Of a DNA stretch of 64,000 nucleotides, positions 7,843 through 17,022 are shown one piece after another (positions within the stretch are counted from its first letter, which is position 1; each line of letters starts with the position of its first letter). The notes under the pieces are model-generated. The model made no database searches, was not told where the DNA came from, and saw only the letters and a list, made by a program, of their open reading frames with translations. A program made the translations under genes and the position numbers. Origin of the DNA: GCA-002712045 sp028112705 (lineage in GTDB: Bacteria; Pseudomonadota; Alphaproteobacteria; Rhodobacterales; Rhodobacteraceae); contig JAOGYN010000002.1 in NCBI GenBank assembly GCA_028112705.1, positions 1 through 64,000 on the forward strand, read 5' to 3'.

Positions 7843-9441
7843 ATGTCTGCAGAACGTGTGAACCAATTGTTCAAACTATCAAATCAGGGCATTAAGGGTG
7901 TAGGCCAGGTTTTTTATAATTTGAATGAAGCTGAGCTCTTATCTGAAGCAGTTGATCGTAAAGAGGGTGAACTGGGAATAGGTGATGTGTTATTGGTAAG
8001 CACAGGAGAGCATACGGGGCGCTCACCCAACGATCGGTTTATAGTTAGAACTAAAGATGTTGAGAAAAAAATTTGGTGGGAAAACAACACCCCTATGGAT
8101 GTATCAGCATTTGATGTTCTTGAAAGAGATTTAAAAACACATATGAAGGACAAGGATTTTTTTGTACAAGACTTATATGGTGGAGCAGATCCTGAACATA
8201 GGTTGAATGTCCGAGTTATAACAGAATTAGCTTGGCATGGATTGTTTATTCGACATTTGTTGCGGCGACCAGATAAATCAGAGCTGGCAGATTTTGTTTC
8301 TGATTACACGATCATCAATTGCCCATCTTTTTTGGCTGATCCAGGTAAACATGGCTGTAGAACAAGTACGGTAATCGCAATTAATTTATCTAAAAAATTA
8401 ATATTGATTGGTGGAACTGCTTACGCTGGTGAAAACAAGAAGTCAGTATTCGCATTGCTTAATTATCTTTTGCCGGAGCAAGATGTAATGCCAATGCACT
8501 GTTCAGCAAATCATGCGTTAAATGATCCTAATGATTCTGCTGTCTTTTTTGGACTTTCAGGTACGGGAAAGACCACTCTGTCTGCTGATAAAAATAGAAT
8601 TCTGCTTGGTGACGATGAGCATGGGTGGTCAGAAAAAGGAACGTTTAATTTTGAAGGTGGGTGTTACGCAAAAACAATAAATTTATCAAAAGAAGCTGAG
8701 CCAGAAATTTTTGCAACTACTACAAAATTTGCGACTGTAATCGAAAATATGGTCTATGATCCAAATACTAAAGAACTAGATTTTGAAGATGATAGTTTAA
8801 CTGCAAATATGCGTTGTGCGTATCCCTTACATTATATTAAAAATGCCTCTGAAAGTTCGCTAGGTGGTGCACCTAAAAATGTTGTAATGTTAACTTGTGA
8901 TGCGTTTGGTGTTTTGCCTCCAATATCACGCCTAACCCCATCACAAGCTATGTATCATTTTCTATCAGGATTTACTTCAAAGGTAGCGGGTACGGAGCTT
9001 GGTGTAACTGAACCTCAACCAACCTTTTCAACTTGTTTTGGTGCGCCGTTTATGCCTCGACGACCGGAAATTTATGGAAACTTACTTAAAGCCAAGATAG
9101 CAAGTAGCGATTCCAAATGTTGGTTAGTAAACACTGGTTGGACAGGAGGGCCTTATGGTGAAGGGCAAAGAATGCCAATACAGGCTACTCGCATATTACT
9201 TGAGGCTGCATTGACAGGTGAAATCCTCAAAGGAGAATTTCGTAAAGATGAAAATTTTGGTTTTGAAGTTCCAATATTTGTTGATGGTGTGAATTCAGAA
9301 CTACTTGATCCAAGAAAAACTTGGCAAAACCCAGAAGAATACGATGTTCAGGCAAGAAAGCTTATTGACATGTTCGTTGCTAATTTTGAGCAGTATATGG
9401 ATCATGTGGATGATAGCATAAAGAGTATTGTACTCAGATGA
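7843..9441 (+). CDS. pckA: Phosphoenolpyruvate carboxykinase (ATP)
   Basis: ATP-dependent PEP carboxykinase (EC 4.1.1.49), 532 residues, converts oxaloacetate plus ATP to PEP plus CO2, the first step of gluconeogenesis. Visible are GEHTGRSPNDRF near the N-terminus (substrate arginine), the kinase loop GLSGTGKTTLSAD (about residues 237-249), the metal-binding GDDEHGWS and TGWTGGPYG. Start ATG with AGGGG 6 nt upstream. It is divergent from hprK and abuts the convergent TSUP gene. Its job fits a cell growing on organic acids such as those from aromatic cleavage. Confidence 0.97.
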   Translation: MSAERVNQLFKLSNQGIKGVGQVFYNLNEAELLSEAVDRKEGELGIGDVLLVSTGEHTGRSPNDRFIVRTKDVEKKIWWENNTPMDVSAFDVLERDLKTHMKDKDFFVQDLYGGADPEHRLNVRVITELAWHGLFIRHLLRRPDKSELADFVSDYTIINCPSFLADPGKHGCRTSTVIAINLSKKLILIGGTAYAGENKKSVFALLNYLLPEQDVMPMHCSANHALNDPNDSAVFFGLSGTGKTTLSADKNRILLGDDEHGWSEKGTFNFEGGCYAKTINLSKEAEPEIFATTTKFATVIENMVYDPNTKELDFEDDSLTANMRCAYPLHYIKNASESSLGGAPKNVVMLTCDAFGVLPPISRLTPSQAMYHFLSGFTSKVAGTELGVTEPQPTFSTCFGAPFMPRRPEIYGNLLKAKIASSDSKCWLVNTGWTGGPYGEGQRMPIQATRILLEAALTGEILKGEFRKDENFGFEVPIFVDGVNSELLDPRKTWQNPEEYDVQARKLIDMFVANFEQYMDHVDDSIKSIVLR

Positions 9442-9443
9442 AT

Positions 9444-10223
9444 TCAATACCCGAGCCCACGTCGTATTAAATTTATTGAGGCCAACAAAAGCAAGATTTG
9501 CGTTAATATAATATACCTTTTGCCATCCATTTTTCTACTTAAACGGTTGCCTATAGTAACACCCAGAATTGCTGGTACAAGTAATATTGTAGAAAAAGTT
9601 AATGAGCTAAATGTAAATAGTTGTGTATTTGTGTGTCCAATAATAAAAGTAATTGAACCAAAAAAATAAATTATACCTTGTGATCTTAATTGTAGTTTTC
9701 TATCCAGGTTTTGGGTTAGAAAAAATGAGACAGTTGGTGGCCCCCAAGTGCCTGCTAACCCACCAAAAAAACCTGCAAAGAAACCAAAAACTAATTCAGT
9801 AATTGTTTGATTTCCATTAAAGATTTTTAACCTAATTTTTAATATTTGTAATAAAGTAAAACCAAAAATAGGGAAACCCATTGCCAAAAACAGTGTTTGA
9901 TCTGGTATTATAGGCATTAATTGACTGCTAATTAACACTGTTAGGCACAGTATTAATAAATATTTCCAATATTTTTTTAAAGGGATTATCGCAGGGCTTA
10001 TGCCATCCCGAAAAGCTTGATGAAAATTAGTAACTAGAGTTGGTATTATCATTGCTACAATTGCTAAATCTAGAGGTAAGAAAGTGGCAAAACTAGTTAC
10101 CATTATTAAAGGCATTGCAAATCCAACTATACCTTTAATAACCCCAGCAAATATGGTGATAGATAGTACTAAGATCACAAAAAAAAGATTAAGTTCTAAG
10201 CTGAAATAATTAAAAATCTCCAT
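9444..10223 (-). CDS. TSUP-family (TauE/SafE) membrane transporter
   Basis: Integral membrane protein of 259 residues with about seven or eight hydrophobic helices. It shows the TSUP hallmarks: a GxxxGxxGFAMPL-like motif in the first repeat (IKGIVGFAMPL) and FGFFAGFFGGLAGTWGPPTV in the second. TSUP members move sulfite, sulfoacetate, sulfolactate or other organic anions; the substrate cannot be read from the sequence. It converges on pckA with only 2 nt between stops, and no partner gene is adjacent. Confidence 0.82.
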   Translation of the reverse strand: MEIFNYFSLELNLFFVILVLSITIFAGVIKGIVGFAMPLIMVTSFATFLPLDLAIVAMIIPTLVTNFHQAFRDGISPAIIPLKKYWKYLLILCLTVLISSQLMPIIPDQTLFLAMGFPIFGFTLLQILKIRLKIFNGNQTITELVFGFFAGFFGGLAGTWGPPTVSFFLTQNLDRKLQLRSQGIIYFFGSITFIIGHTNTQLFTFSSLTFSTILLVPAILGVTIGNRLSRKMDGKRYIILTQILLLLASINLIRRGLGY

Positions 10224-10362
10224 ATTATTATTTCATAACCATTATATATTTATTTCCTTTTTGACGCATATTTAAATTTTGTTACTTTAACCCCTGATGT
10301 TTTTCGAATTAAAACTATATAACTGTATATACTATAAACAATAATCTTAATTGAGAGATAAT

Positions 10363-12030
10363 ATGAAAAGCCCAATTCTTAATAATCTTTGTGATCTAAC
10401 TTCAAAGTCTGTGAATGCTTTAGAAATTTTACTATCTCATGTAATTGATCATGTCAGAGAGTATGCGCTTGTTGAGGGAAGAGTATCAAGTGCCAAGCTT
10501 GATGAATATCAATTTGAAACACATAGTTTAGCTTGGATAGCGACATATATCGAGTCATTAAGACAGATGCATTACTGGGCTGAAATAGCTATCAAAAATG
10601 ATAAATTTGATGAAATAGAGAAATTACTTTTGCAAATCAGCTTTGGTGAATATCTAAGTCAAATACAAAGTGGCATACCAATGAGTCAAACAGAATTTGC
10701 TCGATTGAAAGATATGGATTTATCTGCAAACGTCCTCACCGATTTTCTCATACCTGAAGTTGAGATGCTATCTAAGTTTGGTAATACACAATCTGCTCGT
10801 CAATATTTAGTTAAGTTAATGCAGGATGGAATTGGCTTATCTACTTTTGGTTTTTCGGGATTAGATGAGGAATTAGAAATGGTACGTGAGCAATTCCGTA
10901 GATTTTCTAATGATAAGGTTGATCCATATGCACATAGTTGGCATTTAAAAGATGAACTAATACCTTTAGAAATTATTACTGAGATGGCTGATCTAGGTGT
11001 GTTTGGCTTAACTATCCCGGAAGAGTATGGTGGGCTTGGATTATCTAAAGCAGCTATGTGTGTTGTTTCAGAAGAGTTATCACGGGGCTATATTGGTGTT
11101 GGCTCGTTAGCTACCCGTTCTGAAATAGCTGCTGAACTTATCTTGTGTGGTGGAACAGAGGATCAAAAACAAAAATGGTTGCCAAAATTGGCTGATGCAA
11201 GTGTTTTACCAACTGCTGTTTTCACGGAACCAAGTACTGGATCAGACTTGGGGTCTTTGATTACGCGGGCTGTAAAAAAAGATGAAGGTTATGAGATTAT
11301 TGGAAACAAGACTTGGATAACGCATGCTTCGCGTACTAATGTCATGACTTTGCTTGCACGAACAAACCCATCCACTAACAATTATACTGGTTTATCAATG
11401 TTTCTGGCTGAGAAGATAGCTGGTTCAGATGAAATCCCGTTTCCTTCAATCGGCATGTCAGGAGGTGAAATTGAAGTCCTAGGTTATCGTGGAATGAAGG
11501 AGTATGAAATAGCCTTTGATAATTTTAAGGTGTCTGAAAGTAATCTATTAGGAGGCGTTGAAGGTCAGGGTTTTAAGCAGCTAATGCAAACTTTTGAAAG
11601 TGCTAGAATACAAACTGCTGCTCGTGCTATCGGTGTTGCACAATCAGCTCTGGATTTAGCTTTAGATTATTCAATTAATAGAAAGCAGTTTGGTAAATCG
11701 TTAATTGATTTCCCCCGGGTATCTTCTAAGCTTGCGATGATGGCTGTCGAAATAATGATTTCTCGGCAATTAACTTATTATAGCGCTAGAGAAAAAGATG
11801 CGGATAGGCGCTGTGATCTTGAGGCGGGAATGGCTAAGTTATTGGGTGCCAGAGTTGCTTGGGCAGCGGCTGATAATGGCTTGCAAATCCATGGTGGAAA
11901 TGGATTTGCCTTAGAGTACCCAATCAGTCGAGTACTATGTGATGCTAGAATTCTAAATATTTTTGAAGGTGCTGCAGAGATTCAAGCACAGGTGATTGTT
12001 CGGCGCCTACTTGAAGTTAATAGAAATTAA
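10363..12030 (+). CDS. mcd: (2S)-methylsuccinyl-CoA dehydrogenase
   Basis: Flavin acyl-CoA dehydrogenase of 555 residues that oxidises (2S)-methylsuccinyl-CoA to mesaconyl-CoA in the ethylmalonyl-CoA pathway for acetyl-CoA assimilation. Unlike ordinary 380-residue acyl-CoA dehydrogenases it has an extra N-terminal domain of about 150 residues, with the Mcd-typical AWIATYIESLRQMHYWAE and LLLQISFGEYL blocks. The core follows with FTEPSTGSDLG, the flavin-contacting WITHASR region, RKQFGKS and the C-terminal FEGAAEIQ carrying the catalytic Glu. ATG at 10363 has GAGAG just upstream; a TTG at 10351 is possible. Its electrons would go to ETF. Confidence 0.88.
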   Translation: MKSPILNNLCDLTSKSVNALEILLSHVIDHVREYALVEGRVSSAKLDEYQFETHSLAWIATYIESLRQMHYWAEIAIKNDKFDEIEKLLLQISFGEYLSQIQSGIPMSQTEFARLKDMDLSANVLTDFLIPEVEMLSKFGNTQSARQYLVKLMQDGIGLSTFGFSGLDEELEMVREQFRRFSNDKVDPYAHSWHLKDELIPLEIITEMADLGVFGLTIPEEYGGLGLSKAAMCVVSEELSRGYIGVGSLATRSEIAAELILCGGTEDQKQKWLPKLADASVLPTAVFTEPSTGSDLGSLITRAVKKDEGYEIIGNKTWITHASRTNVMTLLARTNPSTNNYTGLSMFLAEKIAGSDEIPFPSIGMSGGEIEVLGYRGMKEYEIAFDNFKVSESNLLGGVEGQGFKQLMQTFESARIQTAARAIGVAQSALDLALDYSINRKQFGKSLIDFPRVSSKLAMMAVEIMISRQLTYYSAREKDADRRCDLEAGMAKLLGARVAWAAADNGLQIHGGNGFALEYPISRVLCDARILNIFEGAAEIQAQVIVRRLLEVNRN

Positions 12031-12114
12031 TCCTCATATTAGTTTAAAAACTATTTTTAATTTATAACAGTTCTTGCAAAATGCCTTTTGCTTCCTTAGG
12101 AGGAAAAGAGGATT

Positions 12115-12190
12115 AGGGGTTTAGCTCAGTTGGTAGAGCATCGGTCTCCAAAACCGAGGGTCGTGGGTTCGAGTCCCTCAGCCCCTGCCA
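12115..12190 (+). tRNA. tRNA-Trp (CCA)
   Basis: A 76-nt cloverleaf with CCA encoded. The acceptor arms AGGGGTT / AGCCCCT pair (one G-U), the D arm is GCTC/GAGC, the anticodon stem TCGGT/ACCGA encloses loop CTCCAAA with anticodon CCA (12148-12150), and the T arm contains TTCGAGT. Confidence 0.96.
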
Positions 12191-12196
12191 TTTAAC

Positions 12197-12241
12197 AATA
12201 CCTATGTAAGTCAAGTATATTAGTTCTGTCTAATAGGTATT
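12197..12241 (+). terminator. Inverted repeat after tRNA-Trp
   Basis: AATACCTAT (12197-12205) and ATAGGTATT (12233-12241) are a perfect 9-bp inverted repeat with a 27-nt loop, 7 nt behind the tRNA. It could end the tRNA transcript, but there is no clear T run, so the role is uncertain. Confidence 0.4.
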
Positions 12242-12307
12242 TGGATACTGGGTTTTTAAAATTATAATTGTTAGCTTTAAATTGCCATAAAGCATTTTGT
12301 ATTAAGT

Positions 12308-12382
12308 TGGAGCGGGCGAAGAGATTCGAACTCTCGACCCTAACCTTGGCAAGGTTATGCTCTACCCCTGAGCTACGCCCGC
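12308..12382 (-). tRNA. tRNA-Gly (GCC)
   Basis: A 75-nt cloverleaf on the minus strand. Acceptor GCGGGCG pairs with the 3' strand before TCCA; D arm GCTC/GAGC; anticodon stem TAACC/GGTTA with loop TTGCCAA, anticodon GCC (top-strand 12348-12350); T loop TTCGAAT. CCA is encoded. Confidence 0.96.
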
Positions 12383-12451
12383 GTCCATTGCGTAAAATCC
12401 GGTGTAACCATAAGGTTATCGACCTGCAAGAGTAAAATTAGAATTCTTAAC

Positions 12452-13108
12452 TCATAAGTTATGAATTTGATTACGAAACTTCAAAAAAAGCACATTAGAT
12501 AAGAACCATCCAAAATATATTAAGAGAAAATTAAGCATTATACTAATTAAATAAAATACGAATCTTTCAAATACTTCCATATCGTTTAAAAAAGGGTAGG
12601 GTAGTCCATTCGTTACTGTACCAGATGGTATAGTATTAATTGGCTGAAGAATAACCTCCATCCAAAGTGGATAAGTTATACTGAATATCAAGATAAGAAA
12701 TAAAATTCTTTTCAGATTACTAAAGGCCCCTAAAATAAGAAAAGCATCGATCCACAACAACATTGGGCCCAATAGATGTAAATAGTATTGTTGATGCCAG
12801 GGAATGCTACCAGAGCCAACAAGTTTAGGATCTGTAAAATGTAGCCTCCAATATTGAATAACTACAACCATACTTATAACCGTGGCAGCAGACGCTAAAC
12901 TATTCCAATTTTTATTGGTTAGGCCTAACGAAAACCCTAAAAGCTGTGCTGCTACTAATGTGCTCGCCGTTAAACTCCAAATGGTTAGATATCGAAATTG
13001 CCAGCCAAAAGGATCTGTTAAAATACCCGAAAATTGATAAAGCCAATAAAAGATTGCTATAAGAAAAACAATGGTTCGATAGTATATGACTAATTTGTTT
13101 TCCAACAT
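12452..13108 (-). CDS. Multi-pass membrane protein, possibly Pr6Pr/FAR-17a-like
   Basis: Hydrophobic protein of 218 residues with about six predicted helices and no signal peptide. The pattern of helices, the central LHLLGPMLLWIDAFLILG and the YPFLND motif near residue 170 recall the Pr6Pr (FAR-17a/AIG1-like) family of unknown function. The match is by eye and weak. It stands alone between tRNA-Gly and argS (divergent) and no partner suggests a role. Confidence 0.55.
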   Translation of the reverse strand: MLENKLVIYYRTIVFLIAIFYWLYQFSGILTDPFGWQFRYLTIWSLTASTLVAAQLLGFSLGLTNKNWNSLASAATVISMVVVIQYWRLHFTDPKLVGSGSIPWHQQYYLHLLGPMLLWIDAFLILGAFSNLKRILFLILIFSITYPLWMEVILQPINTIPSGTVTNGLPYPFLNDMEVFERFVFYLISIMLNFLLIYFGWFLSNVLFLKFRNQIHNL

Positions 13109-13297
13109 AAGGTTACCATAAGTAGTTTTTTTTAATATTCAATTCTAATAAGTTCTGAAAGTGTAAATATACATTGCGCAATTAATGGTTAAAAATTAGT
13201 AAATTTAAATTTATTAAATTCCACCCTATGATTGAATTAAAATCGTTGACCGCAGTACGTTACATGGTAAACCATAATAATAAAAATTGGAAAATTA

Positions 13298-15043
13298 ATG
13301 GATCTCTTTGCTGAAATATATGATCTCGTTCTAGATGCTCTTGGGTCTATGCAATCAGAGAATATTTTACCAAAAAATATAGATTTTAAGAATGTTACAG
13401 TTGAGCTACCACGCGACAGTTTGCATGGAGATATGTCTACAAATGCAGCAATGGTTTTGGCTAAACAAGCGAATTTAAAGCCCAGAGAAATAGCAGGAAT
13501 TTTGATTGAAAAATTAAAAAGTGATGCAAGAATTTCTACTATCGAAGTGGCTGGTCCAGGGTTTCTTAATTTGACACTCAAAAAAGCTATTTGGCTTGAT
13601 TTGATACCTCAAATCATAAGGTTGAAAAGTGATTTTGGAAAATCTTTGATTGGAGGGAATAAAAAAGTAAATATTGAATTTGTTAGCGCTAACCCTACTG
13701 GCCCTCTTCATGTAGGCCATACCAGAGGAGCAGTCTTTGGTGATGCTTTGGCGAATTTATTGGATTTTGCAGGATATGATGTAACAAGAGAGTATTATAT
13801 AAATGATGGTGGGGCGCAGGTTGACGTACTGGCTCGGTCAGCTCATTTAAGGTATCTTGAAGCTAATGATATCTCTGTTGAGTTTGTAGATGGAACTTAC
13901 CCTGGTGATTACTTGATTCCTATTGGTGCCTCACTGAAAGATAGTTTTGGAGACACATTCGTAAATTCTCCAGAGTCAGAATGGTTACCCAAATTCCGAG
14001 AACATTCTGTAGCAGCTATGATGAGGTTGATACGTTTAGACTTATCGTCTTTAGGTATAAGGATGGATATTTTTTATTCAGAAAAGTCATTATATGGAAC
14101 TGGTAGAATTGAAGCTGCATTGGATGACTTGAATTCTAAAGGCTTGATATATCAAGGTGTTCTGGAGGCTCCAAAAGGTAAGCTTCCTGAAGATTGGGAG
14201 CCAAGAACACAAACATTATTCAAATCTTCACAATATGGTGATGATGTTGATAGACCAATAAAAAAATCTGATGGTACATGGACTTATTTTGCTCCTGATA
14301 TTGCTTATCATTATGATAAAATAAGACGTAAATATGAGCATTTGATCGATATTTTTGGTGCAGACCATGGTGGCTACGTAAAGAGAATGAAGGCCGCTGT
14401 AATGGCTCTTTCGGATGATACGGTATCGCTTGATATAAAACTTTGTCAATTGGTTAGATTGTATAAAAATGGTGAACCATTTAAAATGTCAAAACGTGCT
14501 GGAAATTTCGTACAGCTGAGAGATTTGGTCGAACAAGTGGGGTCAGATGTCACAAGGTTTGTAATGTTAACTAGAAAAAATGACGCACCGCTGGACTTTG
14601 ATTTTGATAAGGTATTGGAGCAGTCTAGGGATAACCCAGTTTTTTATGTTCAATATGCATATGCTCGAATTCATTCAGTTTTAACTAAATCAAATAAAGT
14701 AAATATAGATGTTTCTGATGAGACATTAATTCTTGCAGATATGCACTTATTAAGTCACGAAAGTGAGCTAAACATCATCAGGAAGATATGTGAATGGCCT
14801 AGGTTAATAGAGCTTGCTGCAAAACATAATGAACCTCATAGAATAGCATTTTATTTATATGAATTAGCTTCAGAGTTTCATGCTTTTTGGAGTAAGGGAA
14901 GAGATATACCTTCCCTAAGGTTTATTGATGAAGAAAATGTTGATCATTCTCATGCTAAAATTGCTATAGCGAGAAGTGTAGCCATTGTTATTTCAAACGG
15001 CTTGGGTATCCTTGGTGTGAAGCCGATGGAAGAAATGCGTTAA
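13298..15043 (+). CDS. argS: Arginyl-tRNA synthetase
   Basis: Class Ia aminoacyl-tRNA synthetase charging tRNA-Arg, 581 residues, normal length. The order is the ArgS-specific N-terminal Add1 domain, the HIGH-type motif in GPLHVGHTRGA (near residue 135), the catalytic core with FGADHGGYVKRM, the KMSKS-type motif FKMSKRAGNF (near residue 396) and the helical anticodon-binding domain with FYVQYAYARIHSVL (DALR family). A small palindrome ATGGTAAACCAT lies 23 nt upstream. It starts the argS-SPOR-nagZ-scpA-scpB run. Confidence 0.97.
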   Translation: MDLFAEIYDLVLDALGSMQSENILPKNIDFKNVTVELPRDSLHGDMSTNAAMVLAKQANLKPREIAGILIEKLKSDARISTIEVAGPGFLNLTLKKAIWLDLIPQIIRLKSDFGKSLIGGNKKVNIEFVSANPTGPLHVGHTRGAVFGDALANLLDFAGYDVTREYYINDGGAQVDVLARSAHLRYLEANDISVEFVDGTYPGDYLIPIGASLKDSFGDTFVNSPESEWLPKFREHSVAAMMRLIRLDLSSLGIRMDIFYSEKSLYGTGRIEAALDDLNSKGLIYQGVLEAPKGKLPEDWEPRTQTLFKSSQYGDDVDRPIKKSDGTWTYFAPDIAYHYDKIRRKYEHLIDIFGADHGGYVKRMKAAVMALSDDTVSLDIKLCQLVRLYKNGEPFKMSKRAGNFVQLRDLVEQVGSDVTRFVMLTRKNDAPLDFDFDKVLEQSRDNPVFYVQYAYARIHSVLTKSNKVNIDVSDETLILADMHLLSHESELNIIRKICEWPRLIELAAKHNEPHRIAFYLYELASEFHAFWSKGRDIPSLRFIDEENVDHSHAKIAIARSVAIVISNGLGILGVKPMEEMR

Positions 15044-15101
15044 GATAAACCACGAGAATTAATTATTTTGACAAAATGATTAGACTTATTGAGGTATGGT
15101 A

Positions 15102-15992
15102 ATGCCTTACAGGCAAGACAACGACGAACCGACCATATTTATTGGAATGCTTAAGTTAATAGTGAACTGGGCAGGTGCATTATTATCAATCATAATTTTG
15201 ATTACTCTTATAATTTGGGGTTTTAGTCTCAACGTTAGCGATAGTGCTGAAATACCTGTAGTAAAAGCAAAAATTAAAGAATTGAGAGTAGTGTCGGAAG
15301 AGCCAGGTGGCCAAATCGTTAATTATCAAGGTCTGTCTGTAAACAATGTTCAAGAGCAAGGCAAAGCGCAAAGCGCTGCCACACGAATAATATTAGCGCC
15401 AGAACCCATTAAATTGATAGAAGAAGATGTTAATCTCCCCATAATTGAAAATAGTGGAGTTACAAACGAACCTGAAGTTTCATCATTAAATAATGGAGAT
15501 GGAGAGAATAAAAAGGAGATAATAAACGTACAGGATGGTATATCGCCTTTCGCTGTAGTTATTTCAGTAATCCCAAAAATAAGAAATTTATATGGCACTT
15601 ATTCTTTAGATAAGATTATAGAAAATAATGACGTTGATGAGACGTCTGGAACTAAAGATAAAATTATAGAAAATAATGACGTTGATTTGACGCCTGGAAC
15701 GAAAGATAAAATTAAGGCAACTAATGAAGGTAGCTTGAAGCCCGGAACAAATCTTGTTCAGTTAGGATTCTATTCTACTAAACAGAAAGCGCAAAAAGTA
15801 TGGTCAGATTTAATGATTAATAACAGTTCAGTTTTCAAAAATAAAAAACGAATAATACAAAATGTAAATATTCGTGGTAATAATTCTTATAGGCTAACGG
15901 TTGTTGGTTTTTCAGGTTTGGGAGAAAGTAGAGAGTTCTGCTTTTTTTTGAGAGATTCCTTACCGACCTGCTTGTCCATGAGGGCAAAGTAG
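15102..15992 (+). CDS. SPOR-domain membrane protein
   Basis: Single-pass inner-membrane protein of 296 residues. A cytoplasmic tail is followed by one helix (about residues 19-40), a long low-complexity periplasmic linker and a C-terminal SPOR domain (about residues 218-292) starting at NLVQLGFYSTKQKA. SPOR domains bind denuded glycan strands at the septum, so a role in division or peptidoglycan is likely; the neighbour nagZ recycles peptidoglycan. The linker holds three 16-residue tandem repeats. The ATG at 15102 is 7 nt from GAGG; the ATG at 15096 is too close to it. The stop overlaps the nagZ start by one base. Confidence 0.85.
   Translation: MPYRQDNDEPTIFIGMLKLIVNWAGALLSIIILITLIIWGFSLNVSDSAEIPVVKAKIKELRVVSEEPGGQIVNYQGLSVNNVQEQGKAQSAATRIILAPEPIKLIEEDVNLPIIENSGVTNEPEVSSLNNGDGENKKEIINVQDGISPFAVVISVIPKIRNLYGTYSLDKIIENNDVDETSGTKDKIIENNDVDLTPGTKDKIKATNEGSLKPGTNLVQLGFYSTKQKAQKVWSDLMINNSSVFKNKKRIIQNVNIRGNNSYRLTVVGFSGLGESREFCFFLRDSLPTCLSMRAK
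15609..15752 (+). repeat. Three tandem 48-bp coding repeats in the SPOR linker
   Basis: Units at 15609-15656, 15657-15704 and 15705-15752 each encode 16 residues. The first two read DKIIENNDVDxTxGTK and are nearly identical at DNA level; the third is degenerate. This suggests recent tandem duplication in a flexible linker. Confidence 0.85.
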
Positions 15993-16999
15993 TGATCAAA
16001 TCAGTTATATTTGGCTGCTGTGGGTTTGTGTTAAAGCAAGAAGAAGTTAAGTTCTTTTCCTCAGTAAATCCGTGGGGTTTTATACTCTTTAAACGAAATA
16101 TAGAAAATCCCATCCAATTAAGAGCCTTAACCGATTCTATAAGAGATACAGTTGGACGCAACATTCCGATTCTTGTTGACCAAGAAGGTGGTAGGGTTGA
16201 GCGCTTAAGTAAACCCCATTGGCGAAGCTGGATGCCAGCTATGGAGCAAATGTCGCTTGTCCCAGAAGAATTAAGTGATAGAGCTATGTGGCTAAGGTAT
16301 CGAATTATTGGTGAAGAGCTTAAAAAGGTAGGAATTGATGTAAATTGTGCACCCATTGGAGATCTGGCAAATAGATTTACTCATAATGTATTATTGAATA
16401 GATGTTATGGAAGAGTTCCTAATGTTGTGATTAGTGCAGCTAGAGCATGTGCTAATGGATTACTTGATTCTGGAGTTTTACCAGTTTTAAAACATTTGCC
16501 TGGTCATGGAAGAGCAAAAGTTGATAGCCATCTTGATTTACCGAAAATTAGATCAAGTATGGATGATTTATCTAAATCTGATTTTGCAGTTTTTAAAGGT
16601 TTGAATGATATACCTTTAGGCATGACTGCGCACGTTCTTTATGAAAAGTTAGATAATGAATTCCCAGCAACACACTCAAAAAAAATTATTGAACTTGTTC
16701 GTACTGAATTGAAATTTAATGGATTACTGATGACTGATGATTTGTCTATGAAAGCATTAAATGGTACTTTTGAGGATAAAGTAAAAAAGTCTTTGAAAGC
16801 AGGTTGTGATTTAATACTACACTGTAATGGGAATATGGTTGAAATGGACGAAATTTCACAATTTTGTGGTTCTTTAAGTCTAGAAAGAAAGAAATATTCT
16901 GACATTGTCCTTAGAAAACGGGAAAATTTTTCTAGTATCGACGTTCATAAACTTATAAATGAATATGACACGATAATTAGTAATATTAAATCAAAGTAA
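15992..16999 (+). CDS. nagZ: Beta-N-acetylhexosaminidase
   Basis: Glycoside hydrolase family 3 enzyme of 335 residues that removes GlcNAc from muropeptides in peptidoglycan recycling, in the cytoplasm. It shows LVDQEGGRVERL (near residue 60), the substrate-binding KHLPGHGRAKVDSH (about residues 166-180) with the mobile His/Asp loop, and MTDDLSMKAL with the nucleophile Asp. The start is GTG overlapping the previous stop (TAGTG), which implies translational coupling. Confidence 0.95.
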   Translation: MIKSVIFGCCGFVLKQEEVKFFSSVNPWGFILFKRNIENPIQLRALTDSIRDTVGRNIPILVDQEGGRVERLSKPHWRSWMPAMEQMSLVPEELSDRAMWLRYRIIGEELKKVGIDVNCAPIGDLANRFTHNVLLNRCYGRVPNVVISAARACANGLLDSGVLPVLKHLPGHGRAKVDSHLDLPKIRSSMDDLSKSDFAVFKGLNDIPLGMTAHVLYEKLDNEFPATHSKKIIELVRTELKFNGLLMTDDLSMKALNGTFEDKVKKSLKAGCDLILHCNGNMVEMDEISQFCGSLSLERKKYSDIVLRKRENFSSIDVHKLINEYDTIISNIKSK

Positions 17000-17022
17000 G
17001 TTAAAAAGGAAAATTTTAATAA

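Noticed and set aside
15835..16356. 173-residue minus-strand frame across the SPOR/nagZ junction
   Set aside because: Opposite to two recognised genes with overlapping start and stop; no recognisable domain.
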